DNA of 64,000 bases from JAAEPI01 sp964352625 (GTDB taxonomy: Bacteria; Bacteroidota; Bacteroidia; Cytophagales; Cyclobacteriaceae): positions 124,001 through 188,000 of the forward strand of contig CAYGSD010000004.1 of NCBI GenBank assembly GCA_964352625.1, written 5' to 3'. Below, piece by piece: positions 25,354-35,074 of the stretch. The notes beneath the pieces were generated by a model. The model was not told the DNA's origin, searched no databases, and saw only the letters and a program-made list of their open reading frames with translations. The stretch's first letter is position 1, and every line of letters starts with the position of its first letter. The position numbers were made by a program, and so were the translations under genes.

Positions 25354-28300
25354 TCACTCCACCACTTCTATCCACTTGCCCTCGGTTTTTCCTGAAGTAG
25401 CTGCATCGTACATTGCTTCGGCTACCACACCCGGTAAGTAATACTTTCCAGCATACGTTGCGGTCAGTTTTACTTTGAAGGTTTTCGCTTCTCCACGATT
25501 CAGGTCGAAATAGGTGTAAATCCTATCATCTCGGATGTCCTGATAATCAAAATCTTTCGAGGTGAATTCATCCTCATTCAATCGTTCGTTCTCTATTTCC
25601 CATCCACTTGGAAAAATATGGCTCAAGGCCACATCCTTGATTCTGCCTGTTGGACTTTGATTAGTGACTTTCACGGTCGCTTCGAAGCTTTCGCCTTGTT
25701 TCATCGAGGCAACATCTACAGAAGAACCGTTTTGGTTTCGGTAGGCAATGTCCACTTTTATGCCTGAACTCTCGGCGGCTTCATCGCCAGGGAATGGCGT
25801 GCCTTTGGAAGTCATGGTGACGAAAAGTGTACCTGTGCCCTTGTTGGTGATTGAAACGGCCTTGCTGGCTGCTGCGGTATTGAGAGATTCTTTCATGATG
25901 GGCAAATCTGATTGCCAGGTTTTGGTGCTTCCATCAAATTTCACATCAGCGTTCATTTTATTGGACTGAGCTTGTGCGCTCAGGAATTTGCCAGCGGCTA
26001 GTAACGTGTAGGCCGTAGTTTGGGTGCTGTACCAGCTTTGGGAGGCCATTTGCTTCGCCAAATCCTTGAAAACTTTAAAGCCCGAATTGAAGTCGCCTAA
26101 TGACACATAGGTCTCCAGTAGCATGGCCTGATCGCGGGTTGCAGAGCCATAGCTGTAGCTGTAATCGTAGCGCGAACCTGTGGTTCCAGCTTTGGCTAGG
26201 AGGTCTTTCGCTACGTCAGTTTGTCCCTGCAAGGCATAGGCTGCTGCCAATTTCCAATTGGATTGAACGGACGTGCTCTTCATGTTAATCATTCGATTCA
26301 TGCTACTCAATGCTGGATCTCCAGCAAGTGAGAGCGTGAATAATCGATACGCTTGAATCAAATCATCATTGTAATTGTCCGCACCTTTTGTCCAGGATTT
26401 GGCGCGGCTGTTCTGGTATTTTTTGACTTTTCTCATCAGATCGCTTGGGACTGAATACCCTCTCTTTTCTGCCTCGACTAAAAAGTGGAAGGCGTAGTTG
26501 GTGCCCCAATCGTTGGGGTCGCTATTGCCCGGCCAGTAGGCAAAACCACCACTGTGCGTTTGAAAAGTAGAAAGTCGTTTGATTCCTGATTTGATATTTT
26601 CTTCAATTTGAATTTTCTGTTTGTTAGTGAGTTGTACCACTTTGTCCAAATACAGCTGAGGAAATACCGAAGAAGTTGTTTGTTCGATGCATCCGTGTGG
26701 GTATCGAATCAAATAGCCTAGTCTTTCTTCGAGGTTTAAATGCGGGACAGTAGCAATTTCAAGTACGGCATCATTGGTGCCTGGCATGCCGAAAACATCC
26801 ACATTTCCATTGTAGGTTTTGCCCGGAGCAATGGTGGTGATGAAAGATCGAGTTTGTGGGGGGTTCGGCGACCTGCTTTCAATATTGATCTCATGGGTCG
26901 AGGTGTACTTGCCGGATTTTGCCGTGATGGTTACTTTTCCTTTGCCCAACGTTTTGTCCACCTCCAGATCAAAAAATTCGGTCGTGGTAGCATTGGCCAA
27001 AGAGACTTGCTTGGATTTTCCTCCGGTTAGTTTGATCACCCCACTCGTCTCCACGGTCACATTCGCGTCGTTAATTCCATCACGGTATTTGAACAAGTTG
27101 ACGGGCAGTTTAATTTTTTCGCCAGGCCCGGTTACTCTTGGAAGCGTGCCCAAAACCATAAGCGGCTGAACCACGGGAGTTGCTGCATCTGTATTTCCGT
27201 AAGCGCCATTTCGACCAGCAACGATCATTGTTTTCACTGACCCGATGTACTGTGGCATGGTGAACGAATGCGTTCGCGTTTCTCCGGCTTTCAGATAAAA
27301 GGGCCCCATGAATTGAACAACCGGCTTGAATCGGTTGTCGCTTTTCTTGTCTTCATCTTCGAATTCTTCGTCACCCCCGCCAATTGCGAGGAGTCGCTCC
27401 AGTCTGCCGCCATAGGCACCAATTACTTCATCGTAGATGTCCCAGGTTTTTACGCCGATTGCCTCGCGTTTGTAGAAATGGTTCCATGGGTCGGGCGTCT
27501 CAAAGTTGGTGATGTCCAGAAGCCCTTCATCAACAACCGCCACGGTGTAGGCCATTGCTTTTCCATCCTTCTCTGACACTTTCAATTCCACTTTTTTACC
27601 TGGCGCTAGCTCGCTGGCCATTTGAAGTTCGGGGTTAAGTAATGTGCCTGGATCATAGACCTTCAAGGGCACGATTCCATAAAGACGAATTGGGAGGTCA
27701 TTGTCAGTTTGGGCGTGGGGCTGAATGAGTGTGACATTCAGGTAAATATTTGGAGCCATTTCGGCCGTGGCTTTAAAGCTGAAATTCGTTTTCCCTTCTT
27801 GTGTTTGGATCCAGAAATTGTCAACCACTTTTGATCCGCTCTCTACGGTAACTAGTGCTTTTCCTTTGGCACTTCCGGGGATGGTGACCTTGATGTCGTC
27901 ACCGACTTTGAATTCTTCTTTGTCCGTATTGACTTGGAGAAAGGAGGCACCAAAACCTTCGGCTGACTGGCCGTACCAACTCATGTAGAAGGTTTGGCTA
28001 CTAGTGTGTCCGGAAACTGGATCTTTGATTACGGCGATGTATCGTCCCCAATTATCAATATTGAAGGACACTTTTCCTTTGCCTCCTGATGCATTGAAGC
28101 GCTGATTTATGATCGGGGTTTTGTTCCCTGAAGTGATGTAATTAAGGCTGTAATCTTCGGACTGATCCCACCACCAGCGCCAGTTTGTTTTGTAAATGGT
28201 GAGCTGGAGATTGTCTCTTGAGATCGGCCGTCCCTCACTGTCGAGAACCACCACATTGATCTCATGATTTTCGTTTCGCTTGTATCCTCCATATTCAGAA

Positions 28301-30801
28301 TCGGGTAAGCGCATTCCCACGAAAGATTGAAACGGCAAGTACAGCACAGACTTGGTGTTGATACTGAAATCTCCACCCGGTTCGAATGCCTTCGTTTTGA
28401 AGGTGGCCTTCAATGCACCTCCGGCAGAAGCCACGGTTGGTAGTTGATAGCTGAATTTCGCATTCCCTTCTGTATCTGTTTGACCAGAATAAATGGTGCC
28501 TTTATCCGCTTCGTATCGCTTTGTTAAGTCATCAAATTCGTAGTTGTTGTAGCCATCAAATGTGGTGTTGACCGAAGATAAAACCAGATCGGTTTCTGTT
28601 TTCAGGTTCACACCTTTTATTCCGGTAAGCCAATTCACGGACATGTTGGAGTTAATGGATCGGTCATTATAGGAAATGGTTTCGTCTCCAAGGTCTAAGT
28701 TGATTTTTAGACGATTTGGTTTGATGGTTTCCACCTTGATGGTTTTGGTGAAAACTGAATTTCCTACCGCAATTTTCGCAGACCAATTTCCTGTCATCGC
28801 TTCAGGCTCAGTTTTCAATTTGAAGGCATACAAACCTTCTGTGCCCGTCGTACTGACTTGCCGATCCACGATGTTGCTCATCGGATCTCTGAATTCTAGA
28901 ACGACGGGGTGATCAGCCGGGATTTTGTCGGTCTCATCTTCGAGCATGAAACTCAGGAATATATCATCGCCCGGTCGCCAGACGCCACGTTCTCCGTAAA
29001 TGAATCCTTTGATTCCGCCACGGATACGCTGACCTGATACATCGAAGTTGCTCATAGAAAGTGCCGATCCATCGTCAAGCTTTAGATAGGATTTTTGTCC
29101 CTCTGCTGTGGCCACTACTAGGAAAGGTCGCCTTTCAGGATTGAAGCTGGCCACTCCTTGATCATCCGTGATTTTTGTTTCCAGCTTCTGCAATTGATAA
29201 TCGAGTAGCTCGATGTTGGCAATGACTGGCTCGGCAGTGACCATGTTCGTGGTGAATATCTTCATCGAGTTATCACCACCAATTTTTGCGATCAATCCAA
29301 TGTCAGAAGCGATCAGGTTTCTTTGAGAAAATCGTCCGGGGTTGTAGTAGGAGGGGGTGCATGGATTGTCTCGATCCGACCAGTTGTAGTTGTTTGGGTA
29401 TCGCATGTAGTAGTTGCCCCAGCTGTCAAAATCGTCTCCGTCGTAGATGCTCCAGCTGTCTTTTCCAGAAGTATTACTTTCAGGCTCAAAAGCTTCATCG
29501 CACGGAAAAATGGAATCCTCTGGGCGGAATGAAAACTGAATCTGGTAAAGCGCGCCTGTCTCGGCTTTCATTAAGGAAGCGAGGTTCAGGGTATATCTGT
29601 TCCAGATAGAAAGGTCAGATCCCTTTTGCGAAAGGTCCACGGTTGTTGTCATCACTTTTCTGCCCACCCTTTTCATTTGCTCATTACCGCTGAGATTATT
29701 CACCTGTAGGAATTGAGGTACGTTTTGATCTTTCACTTTGATCACATCGACTCTGATAGCACGAAGGTTTACTGCCTCGAATGGAATGACCATTCCGTCG
29801 GTGCTAGGAAGGATGGTTCCTTTCCCAACCAATCTGAATTGAGGGTCTTCTGGGTCGAAGGAAACGAGCCGATCCGTTTTGTAACCGAAATCATAACCGA
29901 ATGAATTTTTGATTCCCTCGAAGACGGTGAGGGTCTTGGTTCCGGCGTGCATCGAACTCAGGTACATCTGCACTTCATTGCCTTTGATGACGAAGCGAGC
30001 ACCCGATTCCCCCTCTAATTCCAAAAGCCCATCAAGGTTCTGATTTTTTTGAATAGGGTCTGAAAAGAAGATGGAGACGTATTTATCTCCGGTCAAATTC
30101 ACACTTGCTGAGAGTACTCGAAAGTCTTTTAGTGAGGGGACTTCCACCACCTTAGTTTCCGTTTTTTCAATATTCAGGGGAGAGCCATTAGCCGCCAAAT
30201 TCATGGAATACGCTTCTTCCCCCCGTTTGATGTTTAGCACTTTGAAGCTGTGCGTGTTGCCGGCATGATCCCACTGAACCTCCTGCCCTTCCGCTTGGAT
30301 CATTTTCTCAATCGCCTCATCATCAGCAAAATCAGCAGTTGATACTTCTCCATTCAGTTCCAAAATCTCAGGGCGAGAAATATCCGATGTTCTCAATTCT
30401 TCGATTAAGAGATCAAAATCTTGATCTATTGTTTTCACCGAGAATTTGAAAATTTTCATATCCTCAGGCACTTCGATCAGCTTGTTCAGAGACAATTCCA
30501 AAATGTATTGTTGGCCGGACTCCAACGGAGCTTTCGGGCTGAAGACGAGGGTTTGACCATTTGCCACAAGGGAACCCTCTACTGTGGGGGAGACTTTCAG
30601 TAAATCTTCTGGAAGAGTGCTCGGGAGCGATACATCCGATGATAGCTCAACAGAGATGTTGTCTTTTTTGGAAATGATGCCTGAAGTGAAGCCACTCACA
30701 TACTCGGCGTAGCGATTGTCAAACGAGACTTCAACTTCTTTGGAGGATTGGCAGGCGGAGAGAACTAGAATAAGTCCAGCCAGAAGTGCAAATTTCTTCA
30801 T
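25354..30801 (-). CDS. Alpha-2-macroglobulin-family lipoprotein with thioester motif
   Basis: A 1815-residue lipoprotein (lipobox LVLSAC, Cys17). Segments include MG-domain beta repeats, a bait-like Ser/Gly/Tyr-rich region, the GERGVWRPGDDIFLSFMLED segment typical of MG2/MG3, and ESGSKVVDNFWIQT. The C-terminal thioester domain has YPHGCIEQTTS with Cys1371, the CxEQ motif that forms the reactive thioester, and alpha-helical repeats after it (about 1380-1650). Bacterial relatives trap attacking proteases at the cell surface or periplasm. Many are encoded beside penicillin-binding protein 1C, but none is visible here. A lipocalin-like gene follows. Confidence 0.93.
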   Translation of the reverse strand: MKKFALLAGLILVLSACQSSKEVEVSFDNRYAEYVSGFTSGIISKKDNISVELSSDVSLPSTLPEDLLKVSPTVEGSLVANGQTLVFSPKAPLESGQQYILELSLNKLIEVPEDMKIFKFSVKTIDQDFDLLIEELRTSDISRPEILELNGEVSTADFADDEAIEKMIQAEGQEVQWDHAGNTHSFKVLNIKRGEEAYSMNLAANGSPLNIEKTETKVVEVPSLKDFRVLSASVNLTGDKYVSIFFSDPIQKNQNLDGLLELEGESGARFVIKGNEVQMYLSSMHAGTKTLTVFEGIKNSFGYDFGYKTDRLVSFDPEDPQFRLVGKGTILPSTDGMVIPFEAVNLRAIRVDVIKVKDQNVPQFLQVNNLSGNEQMKRVGRKVMTTTVDLSQKGSDLSIWNRYTLNLASLMKAETGALYQIQFSFRPEDSIFPCDEAFEPESNTSGKDSWSIYDGDDFDSWGNYYMRYPNNYNWSDRDNPCTPSYYNPGRFSQRNLIASDIGLIAKIGGDNSMKIFTTNMVTAEPVIANIELLDYQLQKLETKITDDQGVASFNPERRPFLVVATAEGQKSYLKLDDGSALSMSNFDVSGQRIRGGIKGFIYGERGVWRPGDDIFLSFMLEDETDKIPADHPVVLEFRDPMSNIVDRQVSTTGTEGLYAFKLKTEPEAMTGNWSAKIAVGNSVFTKTIKVETIKPNRLKINLDLGDETISYNDRSINSNMSVNWLTGIKGVNLKTETDLVLSSVNTTFDGYNNYEFDDLTKRYEADKGTIYSGQTDTEGNAKFSYQLPTVASAGGALKATFKTKAFEPGGDFSINTKSVLYLPFQSFVGMRLPDSEYGGYKRNENHEINVVVLDSEGRPISRDNLQLTIYKTNWRWWWDQSEDYSLNYITSGNKTPIINQRFNASGGKGKVSFNIDNWGRYIAVIKDPVSGHTSSQTFYMSWYGQSAEGFGASFLQVNTDKEEFKVGDDIKVTIPGSAKGKALVTVESGSKVVDNFWIQTQEGKTNFSFKATAEMAPNIYLNVTLIQPHAQTDNDLPIRLYGIVPLKVYDPGTLLNPELQMASELAPGKKVELKVSEKDGKAMAYTVAVVDEGLLDITNFETPDPWNHFYKREAIGVKTWDIYDEVIGAYGGRLERLLAIGGGDEEFEDEDKKSDNRFKPVVQFMGPFYLKAGETRTHSFTMPQYIGSVKTMIVAGRNGAYGNTDAATPVVQPLMVLGTLPRVTGPGEKIKLPVNLFKYRDGINDANVTVETSGVIKLTGGKSKQVSLANATTTEFFDLEVDKTLGKGKVTITAKSGKYTSTHEINIESRSPNPPQTRSFITTIAPGKTYNGNVDVFGMPGTNDAVLEIATVPHLNLEERLGYLIRYPHGCIEQTTSSVFPQLYLDKVVQLTNKQKIQIEENIKSGIKRLSTFQTHSGGFAYWPGNSDPNDWGTNYAFHFLVEAEKRGYSVPSDLMRKVKKYQNSRAKSWTKGADNYNDDLIQAYRLFTLSLAGDPALSSMNRMINMKSTSVQSNWKLAAAYALQGQTDVAKDLLAKAGTTGSRYDYSYSYGSATRDQAMLLETYVSLGDFNSGFKVFKDLAKQMASQSWYSTQTTAYTLLAAGKFLSAQAQSNKMNADVKFDGSTKTWQSDLPIMKESLNTAAASKAVSITNKGTGTLFVTMTSKGTPFPGDEAAESSGIKVDIAYRNQNGSSVDVASMKQGESFEATVKVTNQSPTGRIKDVALSHIFPSGWEIENERLNEDEFTSKDFDYQDIRDDRIYTYFDLNRGEAKTFKVKLTATYAGKYYLPGVVAEAMYDAATSGKTEGKWIEVVE

Positions 30802-30893
30802 GTTCAGGTGGTTTTTAAACTGATAATTTTTCAGGTACCTGAAATTAGGAATTATCTAGGGGGTGGTCAAGAAAACTTCAATTTAAAAAGTGA

Positions 30894-32369
30894 TCAGTTG
30901 GAATTGCTATCTAGAATTTCTTTCTTCAGTCTTTCGTATTCTTCATCCGATAGCACTCCCTCATCATACAAATCTTTCAATTTTCTCAGTTTATCCAACG
31001 TAGTTCCGGTATCGGAAGAAGTGGTTGTTTGGGAATCCACAGTTTGTGTTGGTACAGCTTCTTTTTCTTCTACATCATAGATAATCACCCCGTCATCTTT
31101 GCAGGAGGCGCAGTACTTCACGATGAATCGCCCGTTTTGACTCCAGTCATAGTGGAAGTATTCTTTTGAGTCCTGAAGATCACTGGGAAAGGAGAGGATT
31201 TTGGTGAGGGTTTGTGTCTTGTAGACATCCAAACTAACAATTTCTTGATCGTTTTCCTCCTGTCTTCCTGCTACAAGAAAGAATTTTTCATCTGGACTAA
31301 AAAGCAACTTATCCTCATAGGATTGACCGTAGGTTGTAGCGATCTTCATATTCGTTTGATCTAGAAGCATTGCGTCATCGCTGTTGTAAATGACTAACTC
31401 ATCGTCGTTTATCACCATTAGTTTTTTCCCGTTTTCAATGAATTCTACCGGAATTCCGATGTACTTTTTGAATCCCATTTTTTTGTTTTTTTGATACCGT
31501 AGGATTTCATCTTCTTTTTCAATGTCCCATAAAAACGTACTTTTTTGAGTATGCGCAACGATGTTGCCATCGGGGGATAGCATCCAAGAGCGCAAGTCCT
31601 GACCATCTCCTACTTCCATTATTAAAGTGGTGGAGGTCATGAACATGGCTGCTTTTCCGATCGTACTGCCGGTCTTAAGTTTGGTTTCGGCGAGTTTTTC
31701 ACCAGTTTGAAAATTATAAACCTCATAGGTCTTTGGCGGTGTGTAAATAACAACCTGATCTTGATTAACTGGACTAAAATTGAAACTAGATGCGGTTTTT
31801 TCAGCTTTTGAGCTTGACCCATCTCTCTCAATTGAACTTATTTTTTCAAAATCCTCAAAGCGATATATTTCCAAAAATTCAGAGGTGGCAATGCCCAAAT
31901 ACTGGCCATCAGAGCTAAATTTCAAATCCATAACTCCGTCTTCGTACGATAGCTTCTTAGTTATTTCACCTGTCAGGATATCTCTAAAAAGCACCGAACC
32001 GTCATCGCTACCAGTAAGTATCGTACGTGAATCAGGGCTGATTTTTATTCTATTGATCTTATCCGAGTGGCCATTGAATCGGAAATGTACTAAGCTCGAA
32101 TTTGCATTTTCAATTTGTTCTCTAATTTGTCCCCTCACTTCAGCGCGCTCCTCAAAATGATTGAAAATAGTGATAACCGCATCTCCACCCATTTGGCCTA
32201 GCAATTCGTTTTTGGTTTGTTTGGTAAGTTCACTCTTAACATAATTCTTCAATTCTTTCTTGCCGGCTTCATAGGCTTTCTTTTTCATGTCGTCCGTGAC
32301 GACTTGAGAGTAGGTAGAAAAGGAAAATATCAAGAAGGAGGCTAAGAGGAGATAGGATAGTTTATTCAT
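30894..32369 (-). CDS. Secreted WD40-repeat protein with C-terminal SHOCT motif
   Basis: A 491-residue exported protein. The ATG at 32369 begins the signal peptide MNKLSYLLLASFLIFSFSTYSQ; an upstream in-frame start adds 13 residues without signal character. After a helical, Lys-rich segment come WD40-like blades (FNGHSDKINRIKISPDSRTILTGSDDGSVLFRDI is the clearest in part; others at EDGVMDLKFSSDGQYLGIAT and LFSPDEKFFLVAG). A linker holds Cys-Ala-Ser-Cys. The end, LDKLRKLKDLYDEGVLSDEEYERLKKEIL, is a SHOCT motif. Function unknown; protein scaffolding is an inference from the blades. Confidence 0.8.
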   Translation of the reverse strand: MNKLSYLLLASFLIFSFSTYSQVVTDDMKKKAYEAGKKELKNYVKSELTKQTKNELLGQMGGDAVITIFNHFEERAEVRGQIREQIENANSSLVHFRFNGHSDKINRIKISPDSRTILTGSDDGSVLFRDILTGEITKKLSYEDGVMDLKFSSDGQYLGIATSEFLEIYRFEDFEKISSIERDGSSSKAEKTASSFNFSPVNQDQVVIYTPPKTYEVYNFQTGEKLAETKLKTGSTIGKAAMFMTSTTLIMEVGDGQDLRSWMLSPDGNIVAHTQKSTFLWDIEKEDEILRYQKNKKMGFKKYIGIPVEFIENGKKLMVINDDELVIYNSDDAMLLDQTNMKIATTYGQSYEDKLLFSPDEKFFLVAGRQEENDQEIVSLDVYKTQTLTKILSFPSDLQDSKEYFHYDWSQNGRFIVKYCASCKDDGVIIYDVEEKEAVPTQTVDSQTTTSSDTGTTLDKLRKLKDLYDEGVLSDEEYERLKKEILDSNSN

Positions 32370-32443
32370 AGGCAATGACTTTTGACTCTGGTTGAGAAAA
32401 AAAATCAATTTAATAGAGGGTGTTTAAACAGGCTCGGTATTTC

Positions 32444-33043
32444 TCAGAAAATGGACAAATTCCAACCGTATTTCACTGCTAGCGACCGAAGGATGATTAT
32501 TACCCCAATAGTCGAAATGATATTGACCCTGATTGGGACACCTAAATACTCGAGAAGGATAAAAACGAATCCACCAAAGAGGCAGGCGAGCGCATAGATT
32601 TCTTTTCTGAAAATCAGAGGGATCTCGTTGCAAATGATGTCGCGAGTTACTCCACCGAAAACAGCCGAGACCATACCCATCATCACAGCGATGATTGGAT
32701 GCAAACCAAGAAGGAGCGCTTTCTGCAACCCCAAAACGGTAAAAACAGCAATGCCAATGGTGTCAAAAAAGAAGAAAGTTCGTCTGAGTTTCCTGAAGCG
32801 CTTCCCCAGCAGAAACGAAAGGATAAGTCCTGTTGCGACCATGATCAAGTAGGTAAGGTCGTTCATCCAGCCAACCGGTGTGCTACCAGTAAGAACGTCT
32901 CGTAATGTGCCACCACCTAGAGCAGTGATAAATGCCACCGCCGCAATGCCGAACACATCCAGACTTTTGTCGCGAGCGGTGAGTGCGCCACTGATGGCAA
33001 ACACCATGGTTCCGATGAGGTCTATATGATAGAGGATAAGCAC
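32444..33043 (-). CDS. TRIC/YicG-family membrane channel protein
   Basis: A 199-residue protein with about seven membrane segments in two repeated halves. Each half contains the family GG(G/V)TxRD motif: ALGGGTLRDVLTG (about residues 41-53) and VFGGVTRDIICNEIP (about 128-142). This is the UPF0126 family, related to trimeric intracellular cation channels. Potassium conduction is known for related proteins; here the substrate is inferred. It begins 9 nt after the queG stop on the same strand. Confidence 0.9.
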   Translation of the reverse strand: MLILYHIDLIGTMVFAISGALTARDKSLDVFGIAAVAFITALGGGTLRDVLTGSTPVGWMNDLTYLIMVATGLILSFLLGKRFRKLRRTFFFFDTIGIAVFTVLGLQKALLLGLHPIIAVMMGMVSAVFGGVTRDIICNEIPLIFRKEIYALACLFGGFVFILLEYLGVPIRVNIISTIGVIIILRSLAVKYGWNLSIF

Positions 33044-33052
33044 GACGCGAAG

Positions 33053-33982
33053 TTATTCTGACTCCCTGATGAATCTGATATTTCTTTTCAATCCTTCAAA
33101 CTTTGTTCGTTTCACGGCGGATTTTTTAAACACTTTTTTGAATACGTCTTCCGTCATTTCTTCCCAATCATTCTTACTAAAGTCTTCCCAGCCTTGAGGC
33201 TTGAATTTCGGTTCCTCGTGTTTCTTAGAGAAACGATTCCAAGGGCACACATCCTGACAAATGTCGCAACCGAAAGCCCAGTCCTCCATTTTGCCTTTGA
33301 ATTCTGAAGGAATTTCATCGTTGAGCTCGATGGTGAGGTAGGAAATACAACGACTTCCATCCACAACATAAGGCTCAGGAATGGCATCCGTGGGACAAGC
33401 ATCCTGGCAGGCAGTGCAAGTACCACAATAATCTTTTATCGGACCGTCTGGCTGCAACTCAAGATCGATGATCAATTCGGCAAGGAAGAAAAAACTACCC
33501 ATCTCGCGGTTGAGCAGGAGCGAGTTCTTGCCTACCCAACCGAGACCACCTTTTGTGGCCCACGCGCGTTCGTGCACAGGGGCCGAGTCAACAAATACAC
33601 GACCTTCTACACTCCCAATTTCTTCATGAATTCGAGCCATGAATTCTTTGAGTTTGTTTTTGATCACAAAATGGTAGTCGTGCCCATAAGCGTACTTGGC
33701 GATTTTTGGAGCATTGGAGTTTTCCTGAATTTTCTCTGGAAAGTAATTGTAAATCAATGAGACAACTGATTTGGCTCCTGGCACCAAGAGCGTTGGGTCG
33801 AGTCTTTTATCGAAATGATTTTCGAGATAGCCCATCTTTCCTTGATAGCCTCGGCTGAGCCACTCCTCAAGTTTTGGTGCCTCTTCTTCTAGGAATTCTG
33901 CCTTTGAAATTCCGCAAAACGAGAACCCTAAATCTGCCGATATGGATTTAACAAGTGCGCTATGCGAGGCGTGGCTGTTCAA
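33053..33982 (-). CDS. queG: Epoxyqueuosine reductase
   Basis: A 309-residue cobalamin-dependent iron-sulfur enzyme that reduces epoxyqueuosine to queuosine at tRNA position 34. Two 4Fe-4S motifs are present, CGTCTACQDACP and CDICQDVCPWN (each CxxCxxC with a distal CP). The cobalamin-binding N-terminal domain includes FCGISKAEFL and the catalytic region VFVDSAPVHERAWATKGGLGWVGKNSLLL with the conserved Asp. It is shorter than the E. coli enzyme by about 70 residues because the C-terminal HEAT-like extension is absent. The TRIC-type gene follows. Confidence 0.95.
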   Translation of the reverse strand: MNSHASHSALVKSISADLGFSFCGISKAEFLEEEAPKLEEWLSRGYQGKMGYLENHFDKRLDPTLLVPGAKSVVSLIYNYFPEKIQENSNAPKIAKYAYGHDYHFVIKNKLKEFMARIHEEIGSVEGRVFVDSAPVHERAWATKGGLGWVGKNSLLLNREMGSFFFLAELIIDLELQPDGPIKDYCGTCTACQDACPTDAIPEPYVVDGSRCISYLTIELNDEIPSEFKGKMEDWAFGCDICQDVCPWNRFSKKHEEPKFKPQGWEDFSKNDWEEMTEDVFKKVFKKSAVKRTKFEGLKRNIRFIRESE

Positions 33983-34043
33983 TTTATTAGTGGATTTGGT
34001 GATCAGGACTTAATTTACCTGAGGTAAACCAAACTAACATATC

Positions 34044-34439
34044 ATGCTTAAAGAATTTAAGAGTTTCATCATGAAGGGCAATCTGCTGGACCTGGCAGTG
34101 GCGGTAATTATTGGCGCAGCATTCAAGACCATTGTTACGTCATTGGTCAATGATGTTTTGATGCCTCCGATCGGAATGGCACTAGGAGGAGTAGATTTTT
34201 CAGACCTGAAATATACGATTCAGGAAGCGTCGGGCGAGGCGGCAGCTATCACTATTAATTATGGAGCGTTCACTCAGACCATTATTGATTTTGTGATCAT
34301 CGCATTTGTGATTTTCATGGTGATCAAAGGGTACAATTCAATGCAGAAGAAAAAGGAAGAAGCTCCAGAAGAGCCGCCAGCACCTTCGAATGAGGAAGTA
34401 TTGCTTGCCGAAATAAGGGACTTATTAAAGAAAGACTAA
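34044..34439 (+). CDS. mscL: Large-conductance mechanosensitive channel
   Basis: A 131-residue two-helix channel subunit. The family N-terminus MLKEFKSFIMKGNLLDLAVAVIIGAAFKTIVTSLVNDVLMPPIG is intact (N-terminal amphipathic helix and pore-lining TM1), TM2 covers about residues 78-98, and the C-terminal bundle is charged with EEPPAPSNEEVLLAEIRDLL. It releases solutes on osmotic downshock. It ends at a bidirectional terminator. Confidence 0.97.
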   Translation: MLKEFKSFIMKGNLLDLAVAVIIGAAFKTIVTSLVNDVLMPPIGMALGGVDFSDLKYTIQEASGEAAAITINYGAFTQTIIDFVIIAFVIFMVIKGYNSMQKKKEEAPEEPPAPSNEEVLLAEIRDLLKKD

Positions 34440-34448
34440 ATATTAAAA

Positions 34449-34469
34449 AGGGCTTGCATTGCAAGCCCT
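34449..34469. terminator. Bidirectional terminator between mscL and the SOD-like gene
   Basis: A 9-bp perfect inverted repeat (AGGGCTTGC / GCAAGCCCT, 3-nt loop), with an A-rich run before it and a T-rich stretch after it. It lies between two convergent genes and can act for both. Confidence 0.82.
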
Positions 34470-34470
34470 C

Positions 34471-35043
34471 TTATTTGCCTGCTTGTTGAATAGTGCCTGC
34501 GGCAATTTTAGGATTAGCGTGCAGTATTTTATCAACCCTACCATTTGTGCAGCTAGCTGAGAAAAACTCTGCGTTTTCATGGAAGAAAATTACTGTGCCC
34601 AATACATCAGTTTCCTTGTTGGTATTCAGACTCCACAGATCAGTACTCAATTTGAAATAGCCTTCTCCGTTTTCATCAATTTCAATGTTGCCAATATCCC
34701 CAGCAAAGGGCTTGTTCCATTTGGCTCCCTGACTCAGTTCATTACAAAAGGAATCCGTTCCGCCTTGATTCCAATGATGAGTAGGAGTTTCTAATGAACC
34801 CATGTGCAGGTGCATAGCATGAGAAGAATTGGGAGTCATCCCAGAAACTGTGATTTCAAGCGTGGTAAAATTGTAATTGTACATCAAGGTTGCAGACCCA
34901 ATGGTTTCGCCAGCCGTGAAGGTTATTTGATCAGCAGATGAGACCGAATAAATTACCGCTTCAGCCCTAACTATTTTTATGGTGTTGGTGTCGCCACAAC
35001 CTGCCAATAAAAGGAGGAGTAAAGGGAAAATTGCCTTATTCAT
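34471..35043 (-). CDS. Cu/Zn superoxide dismutase-like lipoprotein without zinc ligands
   Basis: A 190-residue lipoprotein (lipobox LLAGC, Cys16). The mature part reads as a divergent SodC fold. Candidate copper ligands are His78 and His80 (HAMHLHMG), His89 or His90 (THHWNQGG, bridging position) and His155 (VIFFHENAE). Asp115 in AGDIGNI matches the zinc Asp, but the two zinc histidines between are missing. Cys100 and Cys165 can form the family disulfide. The catalytic Arg before AxG is Lys179. It could be a copper-only dismutase, a copper-binding protein, or an inactive relative. It converges on mscL. Confidence 0.7.
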   Translation of the reverse strand: MNKAIFPLLLLLLAGCGDTNTIKIVRAEAVIYSVSSADQITFTAGETIGSATLMYNYNFTTLEITVSGMTPNSSHAMHLHMGSLETPTHHWNQGGTDSFCNELSQGAKWNKPFAGDIGNIEIDENGEGYFKLSTDLWSLNTNKETDVLGTVIFFHENAEFFSASCTNGRVDKILHANPKIAAGTIQQAGK

Positions 35044-35074
35044 GCGCTTGTAACAATTGTAAAATTGACTTCCA

